Shown: positions 1 to 9,297, counted from the first letter of the stretch. The stretch is DNA of 64,000 nt from Neobacillus bataviensis (GCF_019969725.1 NZ_JAHXYW010000006.1:314437-378436); one strand, 5' to 3'. Notes: generated by a model not told the origin, from the letters alone. Made by a program: numbers and translations.

Positions 1-318
1 AACTATCAAACGACTAAAGACCAAATTAAGCGAGTAGTTTACCGGATTGATCAAATGCTGCGGACGCATGAAGAGATCCATCCGGATACGATTATGGCAG
101 CCTTCGATCATTATAATGAAAGCAGTCTAGATGTTCTGGTCTATTTTTTCACGAATACGACCGTATGGGCGGAACACGTTAAAATCAAGCATGAAATTAA
201 CTTAGAAATCATGGGGATTCTAGAGGAAGAGGGAGTAGAAGTCGCCTTTCCAAGCCGGACGATTTATGTATCACCGCAATCCAATGAATTGCTGCAAACA
301 ATGGGTTCTTTTGATTGA
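1..318 (+). CDS. MscS-family mechanosensitive channel, C-terminal fragment
   Basis: The reading frame is open from base 1, so only the last ~105 residues are present. They match the cytoplasmic C-terminal alpha/beta region of MscS-family channels: a segment like LDVLVYFFTNTT, then INLEIMGILEEEGVEVAFPS and a final RTIYV strand. MscS channels open under membrane tension to release solutes on hypo-osmotic shock. The membrane part lies outside the window. An in-frame ATG at 55 is internal to the domain and unlikely to be the start. A strong terminator follows. Family assignment is by remembered motif similarity; the exact paralog is not resolved. Confidence 0.8.
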   Translation, partial: NYQTTKDQIKRVVYRIDQMLRTHEEIHPDTIMAAFDHYNESSLDVLVYFFTNTTVWAEHVKIKHEINLEIMGILEEEGVEVAFPSRTIYVSPQSNELLQTMGSFD

Positions 319-336
319 AAATCAAATAATTAATCA

Positions 337-369
337 GACCTCTACGGTTGGCGTAGAGGTCTTTTTTTT
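337..369 (+). terminator. Rho-independent terminator of the MscS gene
   Basis: A perfect 9-bp stem (GACCTCTAC / GTAGAGGTC) with a 7-base loop is followed by a run of eight T. Confidence 0.9.
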
Positions 370-475
370 GGCATTCTTAGCAAAGGATTTTTCCTATTTG
401 GACCATATTGGAATAAGTGGAGGGGGAAGTGAATTATTATACTTATAGATATATATTTTGGAGAGAGGTAAAAGG

Positions 476-1990
476 ATGATTTTTTTAACCGATAAGTTAA
501 GCAAAAGCATATTGGATCCCATTCATGGTCTAATTCGAATGTCGGAAGAGGAAATGAAAATCATTTCACATCCTCTTTTTCAGCGGTTGAGGAAAATAAA
601 ACAAAATACATTTTTATATTTTGTATTTCCTTCTGCCCATCATACTAGATTTGAGCATTCCCTTGGTGTTATGTACTTGGCAAGTGAAATGTTTTTAAAT
701 GCTCTTAACAATGCTAGTACATTGAAAAACAAACAAAAAAAATATGCTATTGAAGGAAATAAGAATATTTTAGATAAGGATTATTTTAATATCGATGATT
801 TTGTTGAGATATTTTTGAATTTAAGAATCGCTGCTCTCCTGCACGATATTGGTCATGGACCCATGTCACATTTATTTGAAGAATTTGCACCAAAAAGCGC
901 TGAATTTATTGGTCTTGTAAAAGGTGACAACAGTATTAAGATTAATAATGAATTTGCTTATTCCCTTGAAGAGATTATAAGGAATAAGGGGAGCATGGAT
1001 GAAAAAGTTGAACATGAATATGTTTCCTATTACTTTACTGCTAAAGTCCTTACTGACATTGGACTTATGCCGGACAGAATCAAAACGATATTAAGCATTA
1101 TGAATGAGCAGTTAAATCTTAGTACTATTTTTATTAGGGAATATAACCTTATTCCTTTTCTGAACCAAATTGTAGCAGGGGCGCCTTTAGATTGTGATAG
1201 AATGGATTACTTATTACGAGACAGTTATTTTACGGGAGTAAAATACGGAACCTACGATCTTAATAGACTGCTTAAATCCTTGCTTCCCTTTATGGATCAA
1301 GAAAGTAAAAAAGTAAGGCTGGGCATTAAGAAAAGCGGATTGCCTGCTATTGAGAATTTTGTGCAAGCAAGGTATGAATTATATGTGCAAGTATACTTCC
1401 ATAAGACAAGTAAAGCATGTGAAGCGATGTTATCTCATGCAACAAGAAAATTAAGAGAGAATGGATATGAATTTGTAAAATGCCACTCTGTTGAACAGTT
1501 TGTTGCTGATTATTTAAAGTTTTCAGATGATGCGTTTTTGGACAGCTTCGAAGCTGCCATACCTGATGAAGAGGATAAGATCACGATAAGGGAATTAAGA
1601 AATAGGAAACTATGGAAAAGAATTATTGAAATTTATCCTGAAAAAGGACAAATGAGAAAAAAAGACATTGATAAAAAGATTAAAAAAGTTATCGATTTTA
1701 TCATAAAAAAGGATTTGAAATTACTTCCCTATGTGAAAGAAAGCGTAACTACAAATGACCCATTAAAAGACTTAAATGGAGAGAACGCGATATTACTGAA
1801 CAAAGATCACGACGAAAACTATTTTATTGCAGAGGATGGGGCTTGGATAGAAGATTCGATTATATTTAAGGCTTTATCCAACAAGTACTTGGTGGGCAGA
1901 GTCTATATGCGGGCAGATACAAAAACCGAAAATGGCAGAGAATTTTTTAGAAAAATAAAACAGGAGATTCAACAATTTAAGTTTAGCTAA
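476..1990 (+). CDS. HD-domain phosphohydrolase (dGTPase/SAMHD1-like, COG1078 type)
   Basis: This 504-aa protein has the HD superfamily signatures: an early LDPIHGLIRM segment, HTRFEHSLGV, the metal-binding LLHDIGHGPMSHL, and a later DCDRMDYLLRDS. Relatives hydrolyse nucleoside triphosphates or other phosphoesters; the substrate here is unknown. The C-terminal part (about residue 330 on) is Lys/Glu-rich and not recognised. I chose ATG 476 because GGAGAGAGG ends 6-7 bases upstream; a TTG at 458 would start within that ribosome site. Base composition is more AT-rich than flanking genes. It sits next to a Septu-like pair but is separated from it by a terminator, so a defence role is only suggested by position. 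Confidence 0.8.
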   Translation: MIFLTDKLSKSILDPIHGLIRMSEEEMKIISHPLFQRLRKIKQNTFLYFVFPSAHHTRFEHSLGVMYLASEMFLNALNNASTLKNKQKKYAIEGNKNILDKDYFNIDDFVEIFLNLRIAALLHDIGHGPMSHLFEEFAPKSAEFIGLVKGDNSIKINNEFAYSLEEIIRNKGSMDEKVEHEYVSYYFTAKVLTDIGLMPDRIKTILSIMNEQLNLSTIFIREYNLIPFLNQIVAGAPLDCDRMDYLLRDSYFTGVKYGTYDLNRLLKSLLPFMDQESKKVRLGIKKSGLPAIENFVQARYELYVQVYFHKTSKACEAMLSHATRKLRENGYEFVKCHSVEQFVADYLKFSDDAFLDSFEAAIPDEEDKITIRELRNRKLWKRIIEIYPEKGQMRKKDIDKKIKKVIDFIIKKDLKLLPYVKESVTTNDPLKDLNGENAILLNKDHDENYFIAEDGAWIEDSIIFKALSNKYLVGRVYMRADTKTENGREFFRKIKQEIQQFKFS

Positions 1991-1998
1991 TTATTTTT

Positions 1999-2047
1999 GG
2001 GGTCAGTCACTCACTGCCGTAACGCAGATGGAGACTGACCCCTTTTT
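1999..2047 (+). terminator. Terminator-like hairpin after the HD gene
   Basis: A perfect 10-bp stem (GGGGTCAGTC / GACTGACCCC) encloses ~24 bases and is followed by five T. The GGGGTCAGTC arm also resembles short dispersed palindromes of Bacillus intergenic regions. Confidence 0.75.
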
Positions 2048-2123
2048 CCAATTTGGAAAGTAAATTGAAAATTTTCATATGTTATTAATAACCGAGAATA
2101 ATATTGTTGGAGGTTTGATTTTC

Positions 2124-3437
2124 ATGATTATTCATGAATTGCATTTGGAGAATTTCCACGGATTTGAACAAAGGCATATAACATTTTCAGATAAATTTAC
2201 TGTTCTTGTTGGAGATAATGGTACTGGTAAAACGGCCGTATTAGATGGTATAGCTGTTGCTTTAGGTTCCTTTTTAAGTGGATTGAATGGCGTACATTCG
2301 AGACATATTAGACGAGATGAAATTCATCGGAGGATATATATCCACGGTGGAATGTCAGATGTTCAGATGCAATTTCCAGTTAAAGTAAGCTGTAAGGGAG
2401 AAGTAGGCGGCCATGTTCTGACATGGTCTCGAGCTGTGAATGGCAAGCACGGGTCCACTACGAGTAGAGACGCTAAGTCTATCATAAAATACGCTTCCGA
2501 TTTACAAAGGGCCGTAAGTAAAGGTGAACCAGTGGTGCTTCCGGTGATATCGTATTATGGAACCGGAAGGGTATGGGTGCAAAAAAAGGACCGAATGGAT
2601 ATAAAAAGAAGCCATAACCGGCTAGAAGGGTACTCGTATTGTTTAGACCCTGCTTCTAATGAAAAGCACTTTCTCCGATGGATGGAAAAAATGACCTATA
2701 TTGAGCTGCAGAGGAAAGAAACGCCGCCCGCTTTAAAAGCCGTTCGAAAAGCCATTTCGGTTTGTATGAGGGACTGGAAATCACTTGAATTTGATGTTGA
2801 ATCCGAAGAATTAAGAGCGATTGGATACGATGGTATGGGATTATCCTTTCATTTACTGAGCGATGGAGTTCGTAATACGTTAGGCTTGGTCGCAGATTTA
2901 GCTCACCGTATGGCCCAGTTAAATCCAGCATTAGGGGAATCTGTTGTTGAGGAGACGCCAGGAGTTGTATTAATTGATGAACTTGATTTGCATTTACATC
3001 CTAGCTGGCAGCGTAGAATTGTGGAGGATTTAAAAAGAACCTTCCCTAAAGTACAGTTTATTACTACCACTCATTCACCCTTTATCATTCAATCTCTTGA
3101 AGAGGGAGAGCTGCGGCGTCTTCATGAACAAGATGACAATGATTTTGTAAGGAGTGAAGCTTTCGTAAATAGAAGTATTGAAGACATTGCTGAAAGTGTA
3201 ATGGAAATCAAAAATGTACAAAGAAGTGAAAAGCTTAATAAAATGTTTAAAATAGCTCAGCAATACTATTCTCTTTTACAAGAAGGGAAAAAGGCATCAG
3301 ACTTTAAAGTGGAGCAATTAAAAATTGAATTAGATCAATTAGAGGCCTTGTATAGTACGGACGTAGCTTACTATGCGTTTTTGCAAATGGAAAGACAGGC
3401 TGCTGGTTTGGGAAGTAAGAAAAATGAGACCGATTGA
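2124..3437 (+). CDS. ptuA: Septu-like AAA/ABC-type ATPase (PtuA-like)
   Basis: A 437-aa ATPase of the RecF/SMC-like class. The N-terminus (MIIHELHLENFHGFE) leads into Walker A GDNGTGKT at residues 30-37. Walker B is VVLIDELD with the following LHLHPSWQ, and the H-loop region TTTHSPFII comes soon after. Its stop overlaps the start of an HNH nuclease gene by 14 bases. That pairing is the hallmark of Septu (PtuA/PtuB) anti-phage systems, in which the ATPase is thought to sense infection and activate the nuclease. Start at ATG 2124 is set by GGAGG at 2109-2113. Other ATPase-nuclease defence families are possible; the exact Septu subtype was not determined. Confidence 0.75.
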   Translation: MIIHELHLENFHGFEQRHITFSDKFTVLVGDNGTGKTAVLDGIAVALGSFLSGLNGVHSRHIRRDEIHRRIYIHGGMSDVQMQFPVKVSCKGEVGGHVLTWSRAVNGKHGSTTSRDAKSIIKYASDLQRAVSKGEPVVLPVISYYGTGRVWVQKKDRMDIKRSHNRLEGYSYCLDPASNEKHFLRWMEKMTYIELQRKETPPALKAVRKAISVCMRDWKSLEFDVESEELRAIGYDGMGLSFHLLSDGVRNTLGLVADLAHRMAQLNPALGESVVEETPGVVLIDELDLHLHPSWQRRIVEDLKRTFPKVQFITTTHSPFIIQSLEEGELRRLHEQDDNDFVRSEAFVNRSIEDIAESVMEIKNVQRSEKLNKMFKIAQQYYSLLQEGKKASDFKVEQLKIELDQLEALYSTDVAYYAFLQMERQAAGLGSKKNETD

Positions 3438-4131
3438 CAAAGGGCCGGTACCAACAGATAAAGACGGGCAGCCCATACAATTGAAAAAATATCAACAATC
3501 AAGAGGGCATCTCATCAATAGGTTGGGTGCTTATTGCTCTTATTGTGAAAGAAATCTTGGTGGAAATATTGCGGTAGAACATGTAAAACCGAAATCTATG
3601 CATCCAGACCTTAAATTGGATTGGGACAATTTCTTGTTAGCTTGTAATAATTGCAATTCCATTAAAGGTAATAAACATGTTGAGTTAGATCAATTTCTTT
3701 GGCCTGATAAAGATAATACCTTATTAGCTTTTGTGTATGCTTCAGGGGGCTTAATCTATGTTTCTCCTACTCTCTCTCCCGTCCTCAGGCAATTAGCCGA
3801 AAATACAATAAAGTTAACTGGGTTAGATCGTATTCCTTCTGACGAACTTAGTGAAAATCCAGAGATGAAAGATACACGGTGGAGGTCTAGACGGACTGCA
3901 TTAGATAAAGCAGAGCGTTCTTACCGGCACTTAATGAAGAATGATACTGAAGAAATGAGAGTACAGATCGTTGATACAGCTACCTCAACAGGATTTTTCT
4001 CCATTTGGATGATGGTCTTTCAACATGATATAGATATGAGGCAACGATTGTTTCAAGCTTTTCCAGGCACAAGCACTGACAGTTTTAATTCAAATTACGT
4101 TCCAATTAACCGTATAGGGGGAAAAATCTGA
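3424..4131 (+). CDS. ptuB: Septu-like HNH endonuclease (PtuB-like)
   Basis: A 235-aa protein beginning MRPIDKGP, a start shared by many PtuB-like HNH proteins. The nuclease core is CSYCERN, VEHVKPKS, then LDWDNFLLACNNCNS: two CxxC zinc pairs around the HNH histidine and asparagine. It is expected to cut nucleic acid when activated by the ATPase encoded just upstream, with which it overlaps by 14 bases in another frame (translational coupling). ATG 3424 is chosen over an upstream in-frame ATG at 3373 because it matches the family N-terminus. The C-terminal half is unassigned. Confidence 0.75.
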   Translation: MRPIDKGPVPTDKDGQPIQLKKYQQSRGHLINRLGAYCSYCERNLGGNIAVEHVKPKSMHPDLKLDWDNFLLACNNCNSIKGNKHVELDQFLWPDKDNTLLAFVYASGGLIYVSPTLSPVLRQLAENTIKLTGLDRIPSDELSENPEMKDTRWRSRRTALDKAERSYRHLMKNDTEEMRVQIVDTATSTGFFSIWMMVFQHDIDMRQRLFQAFPGTSTDSFNSNYVPINRIGGKI

Positions 4132-4282
4132 TTAGGTGTCTGGCACCGCTCGAAGCACCTGACCAGTTCGAATACTCCGCCATGATTCCTCCTCCTCTTG
4201 TTTTTACAATTTGTTAACAGGCTTTAATAAAATTACAAAATGATCATGAGCCGGAAGTTAGAAAACTCTAAAGTGCAGATTA

Positions 4283-4311
4283 GAATATTTTTCCTCTGTA
4301 AATGCATACTA
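4283..4311 (+). promoter_or_regulatory. Sigma-G-type forespore promoter of the ger operon
   Basis: GAATA (4283-4287) and CATACTA (4305-4311) are separated by 17 bases. These match the sigma-G -35 (GMATR) and -10 (CATNHTA) elements. The position, 41 bases before a germinant receptor gene, fits the known forespore expression of such operons. Confidence 0.65.
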
Positions 4312-4351
4312 AAAGCAAAATCTTAAAACTATTGAGAAAGGGACGGAGTGG

Positions 4352-5899
4352 ATGTTTGATTTTCTGAAGCCCTCAAAAGGCAAGCGCTCTTTTCTGCACA
4401 AACAAGTAAGCACCCATTCTAATTTTCAGAAAAAAAAGAGCGCAGATGATGTCCTGGACTCTGATTTAACCCATAATACAGAGATACTCCAACAGGTATT
4501 TTCTCAAGCACCTGATTTAGTGATACGCCGCTTTTCAATTAACGCTAGTAAATCTGATGCTGCTTTGGTTTATTTGCCTGGATTGACGAATAAAGATGCG
4601 ATTAATAATCATGTTCTGAAGCCATTGATGAGCAGCTCCTTCGAACTTGATAAGGAACTGCCCATAACAATAGGAGATGTCGAAGTCGTTGATACGTGGG
4701 GCCAGATCGAAAGTGCGATTCTAGGTGGGGATAGTGTTTTATTGTTAAATGGACAAAACACCGGGTACCGATTAGATACAAAAGGATGGCCGCAAAGACA
4801 ACTTAATGACCCGCAAAATGAAATAGCTCTAAAAGGTGCTCATCAAGGGTTTGTGGAAACAGGGACTCAAAATATCGCATTAATTCGCAGGTATATTCCC
4901 CACCACGAATTAATGTTGAAAGAAATGACAATCGGGTTACGAGGAAAAACAAAGGTTTCCCTTTTATATTTAAGAGATGTGGCTTCTGATGACGTGCTGA
5001 GAGAATTGGAAACACGGATTCAAAATATTACCGTGGACGCGATCATTAATACCGGCGAACTGATTGAGTTTATTGAAGATAATCCTTATTCACCCTTCCC
5101 GCAAATTATGTTGACCGAAAGACCTGATACAGCAGTATCCCACATTCTCCAAGGAAGATTTGTGATTGTTTTGGACCGTTCTCCGAGCGTATTGATTGCT
5201 CCGACAAATTTTATGTCCTTTTTCCAGGCTGTGGATGATTACGGTACCCGTTGGTTAGTTTCTGCCTTTATCCGAGTAAGCCGTTTTTTAGCCTTTATCA
5301 TTACCTTATTTTTTCCCGCCAGCTATGTTGCGTTTATTTCCTTTAATTTTGAAGTCATACCGATGGAGCTTTTACTTTCGATTGCTGAATCAAGGATAAA
5401 AGTTCCATTCTCGCCTGTGCTGGAAGCAGTAATTATGGAGACGATCTTGGAATTGATGAGGGAAGCGGCATTAAGGCTGCCGACTCCAATTGGTCAGACC
5501 ATCGGCATTGTGGGTGGCATTATCATTGGGCAGGCGGCTGTTGCTGTGGGAATTGTCAGCAACATTATGATCATCGTCGTTGCCGTTACAGCCATCGCTT
5601 CTTATAACATCCCTAATTATGATATGAGTTCGTCCATTAGACTGTTAAGATTTCCAATGATGCTATCCGCCGCCATGTTTGGAGTTGTAGGACTTGTGGT
5701 AGGTTGGATGACCATAGTTGCCCACCTGGTTAGTCTTGAATCATTAGGCACACCCTATGGAACTCCGCTGGCTCCATTCCGATTTGCTGATATGAAGGAT
5801 GCATTTCTGCGCTTTCCTTTATGGACAATGAAAAGTCGCCCAAAAGGAACCGGGGCAATTCCAACTATTCGACAAGAGCGAAATCGTACTAAAAGGTGA
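4352..5899 (+). CDS. Spore germination receptor subunit A (GerA family)
   Basis: A 515-aa GerA-family protein. The hydrophilic N-terminal ~260 residues include the family motif region NPYSPFPQIMLTERPD. Four to five membrane spans follow from about residue 300, then a basic tail. In the inner spore membrane this subunit forms, with B and C, a receptor that responds to nutrient germinants; GerA subunits are thought to form the ion channel. It is the first gene of a standard A-B-C operon, with five bases to the B gene and a sigma-G-like promoter upstream. The germinant cannot be read from sequence. Length is normal for the family. Confidence 0.93.
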   Translation: MFDFLKPSKGKRSFLHKQVSTHSNFQKKKSADDVLDSDLTHNTEILQQVFSQAPDLVIRRFSINASKSDAALVYLPGLTNKDAINNHVLKPLMSSSFELDKELPITIGDVEVVDTWGQIESAILGGDSVLLLNGQNTGYRLDTKGWPQRQLNDPQNEIALKGAHQGFVETGTQNIALIRRYIPHHELMLKEMTIGLRGKTKVSLLYLRDVASDDVLRELETRIQNITVDAIINTGELIEFIEDNPYSPFPQIMLTERPDTAVSHILQGRFVIVLDRSPSVLIAPTNFMSFFQAVDDYGTRWLVSAFIRVSRFLAFIITLFFPASYVAFISFNFEVIPMELLLSIAESRIKVPFSPVLEAVIMETILELMREAALRLPTPIGQTIGIVGGIIIGQAAVAVGIVSNIMIIVVAVTAIASYNIPNYDMSSSIRLLRFPMMLSAAMFGVVGLVVGWMTIVAHLVSLESLGTPYGTPLAPFRFADMKDAFLRFPLWTMKSRPKGTGAIPTIRQERNRTKR

Positions 5900-5903
5900 A
5901 ACG

Positions 5904-7004
5904 ATGAAGAAATATGCCTATAATGAAATCACTCTCATGCAGTATATTTTTTTGATTAATGGAACGCAGGTAGGGACCGGTGTTCTATCCCTACCGCGCA
6001 TACTTGCTGAAAAAGCTGGAACCGACGGTTGGATCACTATCATAATTGGCTGGTTATTCTCGGTCGCTGCCAGCATTTTTTTAGTTAAAACGGCTGCAAA
6101 ATACCCTGAGGACACCCTATACGAAATTCTAATACGTTTTTTCGGAAAAATACTGGGGAAAGCGCTCATCTCGGTTTACATGGTGTACTTTGCATTTTAC
6201 GCGTGGACCATTCTTGTAAATGCCTGTCTCTATATCAAGGCATGGTTTCTGCCTAAAACCCCTGATTATATCATTTTGCTATTATTTTCGATTCCGACTT
6301 TTTTTGTAGCCCGCAATGGGGTACGTGTTTTAGGCAGGTACTCGGAACTATCTTTTTATATGGTCATTTGGATTCCTCTGTTTTTATTGATACCGCTAAA
6401 GGATGGAAATTGGCTTCACTTCCTTCCTTTGCTTAAAGAAGGGTGGGAACCGGTTTTATCTGCTGTGCCGACCACTGTTTTTTCCTTTTTAGGATTTGAA
6501 GTAGCGTTCTTCTTGTACCCCTTTTTACAAAAAAAGCAGCATGCGGTGCTCGGAATTACGATTGCGAACACCTTAACGATGTTGTTTTATGTATTTGTGA
6601 CGGTCGTCTGCTTTGCCTATTTTAGCCCCGATGGGATTATTGAATTCAATCAACCTGTACTGAATTTACTTAAACTCATTGAATTTCGTTTTTTGGAGCG
6701 TTTTGACATGGTTTTATTGGCTGTTTATCTGATTGTTGTTTCCACAGCCTGGATTCCTTGCGTATACATTGCTGCGTTTTGTTCTAGTCAATTGCTTGGA
6801 AAACAGGATCACAGCAATTACGTGATTATTTTATTATTGATCATTATTGGAACGGTATTTTGGCTCGAACCTACTTGGGTTGATTCGGAAGGGTGGCAGA
6901 AGAAGGTGGTCAAAGGCGGGCTGGTATTGGCATTCGTTGCCCCGCCCTTTTTATGGGTTTATAGCTGGATATATGAAAAATTCCGTCGGAGGGTAAGTCA
7001 TTGA
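5904..7004 (+). CDS. Spore germination receptor subunit B (GerB family, amino-acid permease fold)
   Basis: A 366-aa polytopic membrane protein with about ten hydrophobic segments and the family start ITLMQYIFLINGTQVGTG. GerB subunits resemble APC-superfamily transporters and bind the germinant. The gene lies between the A and C subunit genes, and its stop overlaps the TTG start of the C gene (TTGA), which indicates tight translational coupling. Length is normal. Confidence 0.93.
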   Translation: MKKYAYNEITLMQYIFLINGTQVGTGVLSLPRILAEKAGTDGWITIIIGWLFSVAASIFLVKTAAKYPEDTLYEILIRFFGKILGKALISVYMVYFAFYAWTILVNACLYIKAWFLPKTPDYIILLLFSIPTFFVARNGVRVLGRYSELSFYMVIWIPLFLLIPLKDGNWLHFLPLLKEGWEPVLSAVPTTVFSFLGFEVAFFLYPFLQKKQHAVLGITIANTLTMLFYVFVTVVCFAYFSPDGIIEFNQPVLNLLKLIEFRFLERFDMVLLAVYLIVVSTAWIPCVYIAAFCSSQLLGKQDHSNYVIILLLIIIGTVFWLEPTWVDSEGWQKKVVKGGLVLAFVAPPFLWVYSWIYEKFRRRVSH

Positions 7005-8101
7005 AAAGGAAGACACTGCTTTGCTTATCACTCGTGGCTATGATGATGACCGGATGCGTGGACCAAATGTATGTTGAAGATGTCACACTGTCACTTATAC
7101 TAGGATTAGACATGGATGAGAATGACCATTTATTGGTGTATATGTCAAGTCCGGTGTTCAACAAAGAAGCAAAGGTTAAAGAGGAGAAAGTGGAAGTGAA
7201 GGCTGTTACAATTCGAGATTCCAGGGAGCTGTTTGATACGACCGTAATGGCTTTAACATCGGGAAGCAAAACACAATTACTCTTAGTCGGGAAAAAGCTG
7301 TTAAAACGAAATAATTGGATTGATTATATCGATCCTTTTTATCGGGACCCCAAAAATACGGTTACAACAAGAGTTGTCGCCGTAGATGGTCCTGTTTCGG
7401 ACGTTATTTTTTTCAGGCCAAAAGACAAGCCGCGTCTCCCTTTGTATTTAGCCAATTTAGTGGATACAGCTTACAGAAGAAATGTCACCATAAAAACGAC
7501 ACTTCAAGAATTCCATGAGCAAACGACAGAAAAAGGGATAACAGCAAGCATTACCGAAATGAAAAAAGACCACAAAATCATGTTGACCGGCACGGCTTTG
7601 CTGGATGAACAAGGCAGATATAAGTTAAGCATAACGCCGCATGAAAACAAATTATTACGTATTCTGCAGCATAAAACAAAAGGGGATTTTCCATTTACCA
7701 TTTCCGTCCCTTTGGAATCGAATGGACATGATCATTGGATCAGCTTTAGTACTCCGCGCATTAAGGTAAAAACAAAGGTAAGGTATGACAATCATTTTAT
7801 TTTTGACACAGATGTAAAAATGAGAGTTACCATTACAGAACGGCTTTTTCCATTCAATGTGAGGAAAGACGCAGCGAAACTCCAAAAGAGTATTGAAAAG
7901 AAAATGGAAGCGGATTTTGAGCGCTTAATAAAGAAAACGCAAACCAAGGGGATTGACCCTTTCGGATTTGGAATCTATGCAAGAGCTTATAAGTACCCAG
8001 AGTGGAAAGAAGTCCAAAATCAATGGGGAAAAGCCTTTTCGAAGGCTGATGTGAACGTCAAGGTACATGTAACAGTTAGCGGGATGGGGACGATTAAGTA
8101 G
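7001..8101 (+). CDS. Spore germination receptor lipoprotein subunit C (GerC family)
   Basis: A 366-aa GerC-family lipoprotein with a short signal peptide and lipobox MTGC (Cys19). The family blocks seen are LSLILGLDMDE and a C-terminal FGFGIYARAYKYPEWKEV. It is anchored on the outer face of the inner spore membrane and is needed for receptor function. The start is TTG 7001, overlapping the B stop codon, with GGAGGG at 6988-6993 upstream. It ends the operon. Confidence 0.92.
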   Translation: MKRKTLLCLSLVAMMMTGCVDQMYVEDVTLSLILGLDMDENDHLLVYMSSPVFNKEAKVKEEKVEVKAVTIRDSRELFDTTVMALTSGSKTQLLLVGKKLLKRNNWIDYIDPFYRDPKNTVTTRVVAVDGPVSDVIFFRPKDKPRLPLYLANLVDTAYRRNVTIKTTLQEFHEQTTEKGITASITEMKKDHKIMLTGTALLDEQGRYKLSITPHENKLLRILQHKTKGDFPFTISVPLESNGHDHWISFSTPRIKVKTKVRYDNHFIFDTDVKMRVTITERLFPFNVRKDAAKLQKSIEKKMEADFERLIKKTQTKGIDPFGFGIYARAYKYPEWKEVQNQWGKAFSKADVNVKVHVTVSGMGTIK

Positions 8102-8105
8102 TACA

Positions 8106-8146
8106 TGGCAATGCGGTTCCTATAAAAGACAACGGTCCCTTTGGTT
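8106..8146. repeat. Degenerate copy of the GGGGAC/GTCCC dispersed palindrome
   Basis: The right half (ACGGTCCCTTTGGTTT) matches the right arm of the intact element at 12023-12082 almost exactly. The left half (GCGGTTCC) has decayed. It lies directly after the ger operon. Confidence 0.45.
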
Positions 8147-8223
8147 TCAGTCTATGTATATTATTGGTGATTTAGGGGTGGACAATTATACAATAGATAT
8201 ATCATTAAAAAGAGGAAAGTTGA

Positions 8224-9207
8224 GTGCCTATGAAACCAAAGGTTATTGTTTATAAGAAACTCGATTCCACAGTTTTGGAATTTATCCGGGAAGCGTGTGA
8301 GGTAGTTTATTTTGAAGAGTTGAATGAGGATACATATGAAAGTTTTTATCAAGAGTTAAAGGATGCCAAGGGAATTCTTGGTTCCCGTTTAAAGGTAGAT
8401 CAAGAGTTTTTGGAACATGCTCCCGAGTTAAAAATTGTAAGTAATGTTTCTGTCGGCTATGATAACTTCGATATTCCTGCCATAACCAGTCGGGGCGTCA
8501 TGGCTACCAATACTCCGGGCGTTTTAAATGATACGGTAGCGGATACGATTTTTGGGCTGATGCTGGCCGCCGCCAGAAGAATGCCGGAATTGAATCAGTA
8601 TGTAAAGGAAGGAAAATGGTCACCAACAGATGGTGAGAATCTGTTTGGAGTCGATGTGCACCATAAAAAGCTAGGCATCATTGGAATGGGCGGAGTCGGA
8701 ATGGCCATTGCCAAAAGAGCTCATTTTGGGTTTGATATGCCGATTTTGTATCATAATCGCTCCCGCAATCTTGAAGCGGAGCAAACGTTTCAGGCTACGT
8801 ATTGCTCCCTCGAGGAATTGTTGCGGGAATCGGATTTTGTTTGTCTTATGACCCCGCTGACTCCAGAAACCGTGAAGCTGATTGGTGAAAAGGAATTTAA
8901 GTTAATGAAGAAATCGGCTATTTTTGTGAATGGCTCGCGGGGTGCGACGGTAGATGAAAAGGTCTTGGTTCGCGCGCTGCAAAATCGGGATATCCTGGCG
9001 GCAGGACTCGATGTTTTTGAGCAGGAGCCTGTTCAAGCGGACCATCCGCTACTGTCGATGGATAATGTAGTGACTTTACCACATATTGGGTCGGCCACCC
9101 ATGAAACTCGATTGAAAATGGCGCAGCTGGCTGCTGAGAATCTCGTCCAGGGTGTGCTGGGGGAGATACCTCCGAACCTAATCAATCCAGTTGTATGTCA
9201 GCGCTAA
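8224..9207 (+). CDS. D-isomer-specific 2-hydroxyacid dehydrogenase (glyoxylate/hydroxypyruvate/2-ketogluconate reductase type)
   Basis: A 327-aa NAD(P)-dependent reductase of 2-keto acids. The Rossmann motif is LGIIGMGGVGMAIA. The catalytic set is Arg in NGSRGATVDE, Glu in FEQEP and His in LPHIGSATHE, all intact. Substrate could be glyoxylate, hydroxypyruvate or a 2-ketoaldonate. GTG 8224 is seven bases from AGGA; ATG 8230 is the alternative start. It stands alone after the ger operon. Confidence 0.88.
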   Translation: MPMKPKVIVYKKLDSTVLEFIREACEVVYFEELNEDTYESFYQELKDAKGILGSRLKVDQEFLEHAPELKIVSNVSVGYDNFDIPAITSRGVMATNTPGVLNDTVADTIFGLMLAAARRMPELNQYVKEGKWSPTDGENLFGVDVHHKKLGIIGMGGVGMAIAKRAHFGFDMPILYHNRSRNLEAEQTFQATYCSLEELLRESDFVCLMTPLTPETVKLIGEKEFKLMKKSAIFVNGSRGATVDEKVLVRALQNRDILAAGLDVFEQEPVQADHPLLSMDNVVTLPHIGSATHETRLKMAQLAAENLVQGVLGEIPPNLINPVVCQR

Positions 9208-9235
9208 AATGGACCCCCATGGAGTACTGGAGGAA

Positions 9236-9284
9236 TTTTCCTGTTTAACGTTTAATATAATTTAAATGATATTGAACAGGAAAA
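9236..9284 (+). promoter_or_regulatory. Inverted repeat bracketing a TATAAT box
   Basis: The arms TTTTCCTGTT (9236-9245) and AACAGGAAAA (9275-9284) are a perfect 10-bp inverted repeat. TATAAT lies between them at 9256-9261, and the right arm abuts the Shine-Dalgarno site of the next gene. It could be a repressor site or an mRNA hairpin over the ribosome site. Confidence 0.4.
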
Positions 9285-9297
9285 GGGGGAATATCTT

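Noticed and set aside
266..448. 60-codon plus-strand frame across the MscS terminator
   Set aside because: It runs through a strong terminator and has no ribosome site.
4135..4170. GGTGTCTGGCACC-like short palindrome after the HNH gene
   Set aside because: Too short and without a second copy in the window to call it a repeat or terminator.
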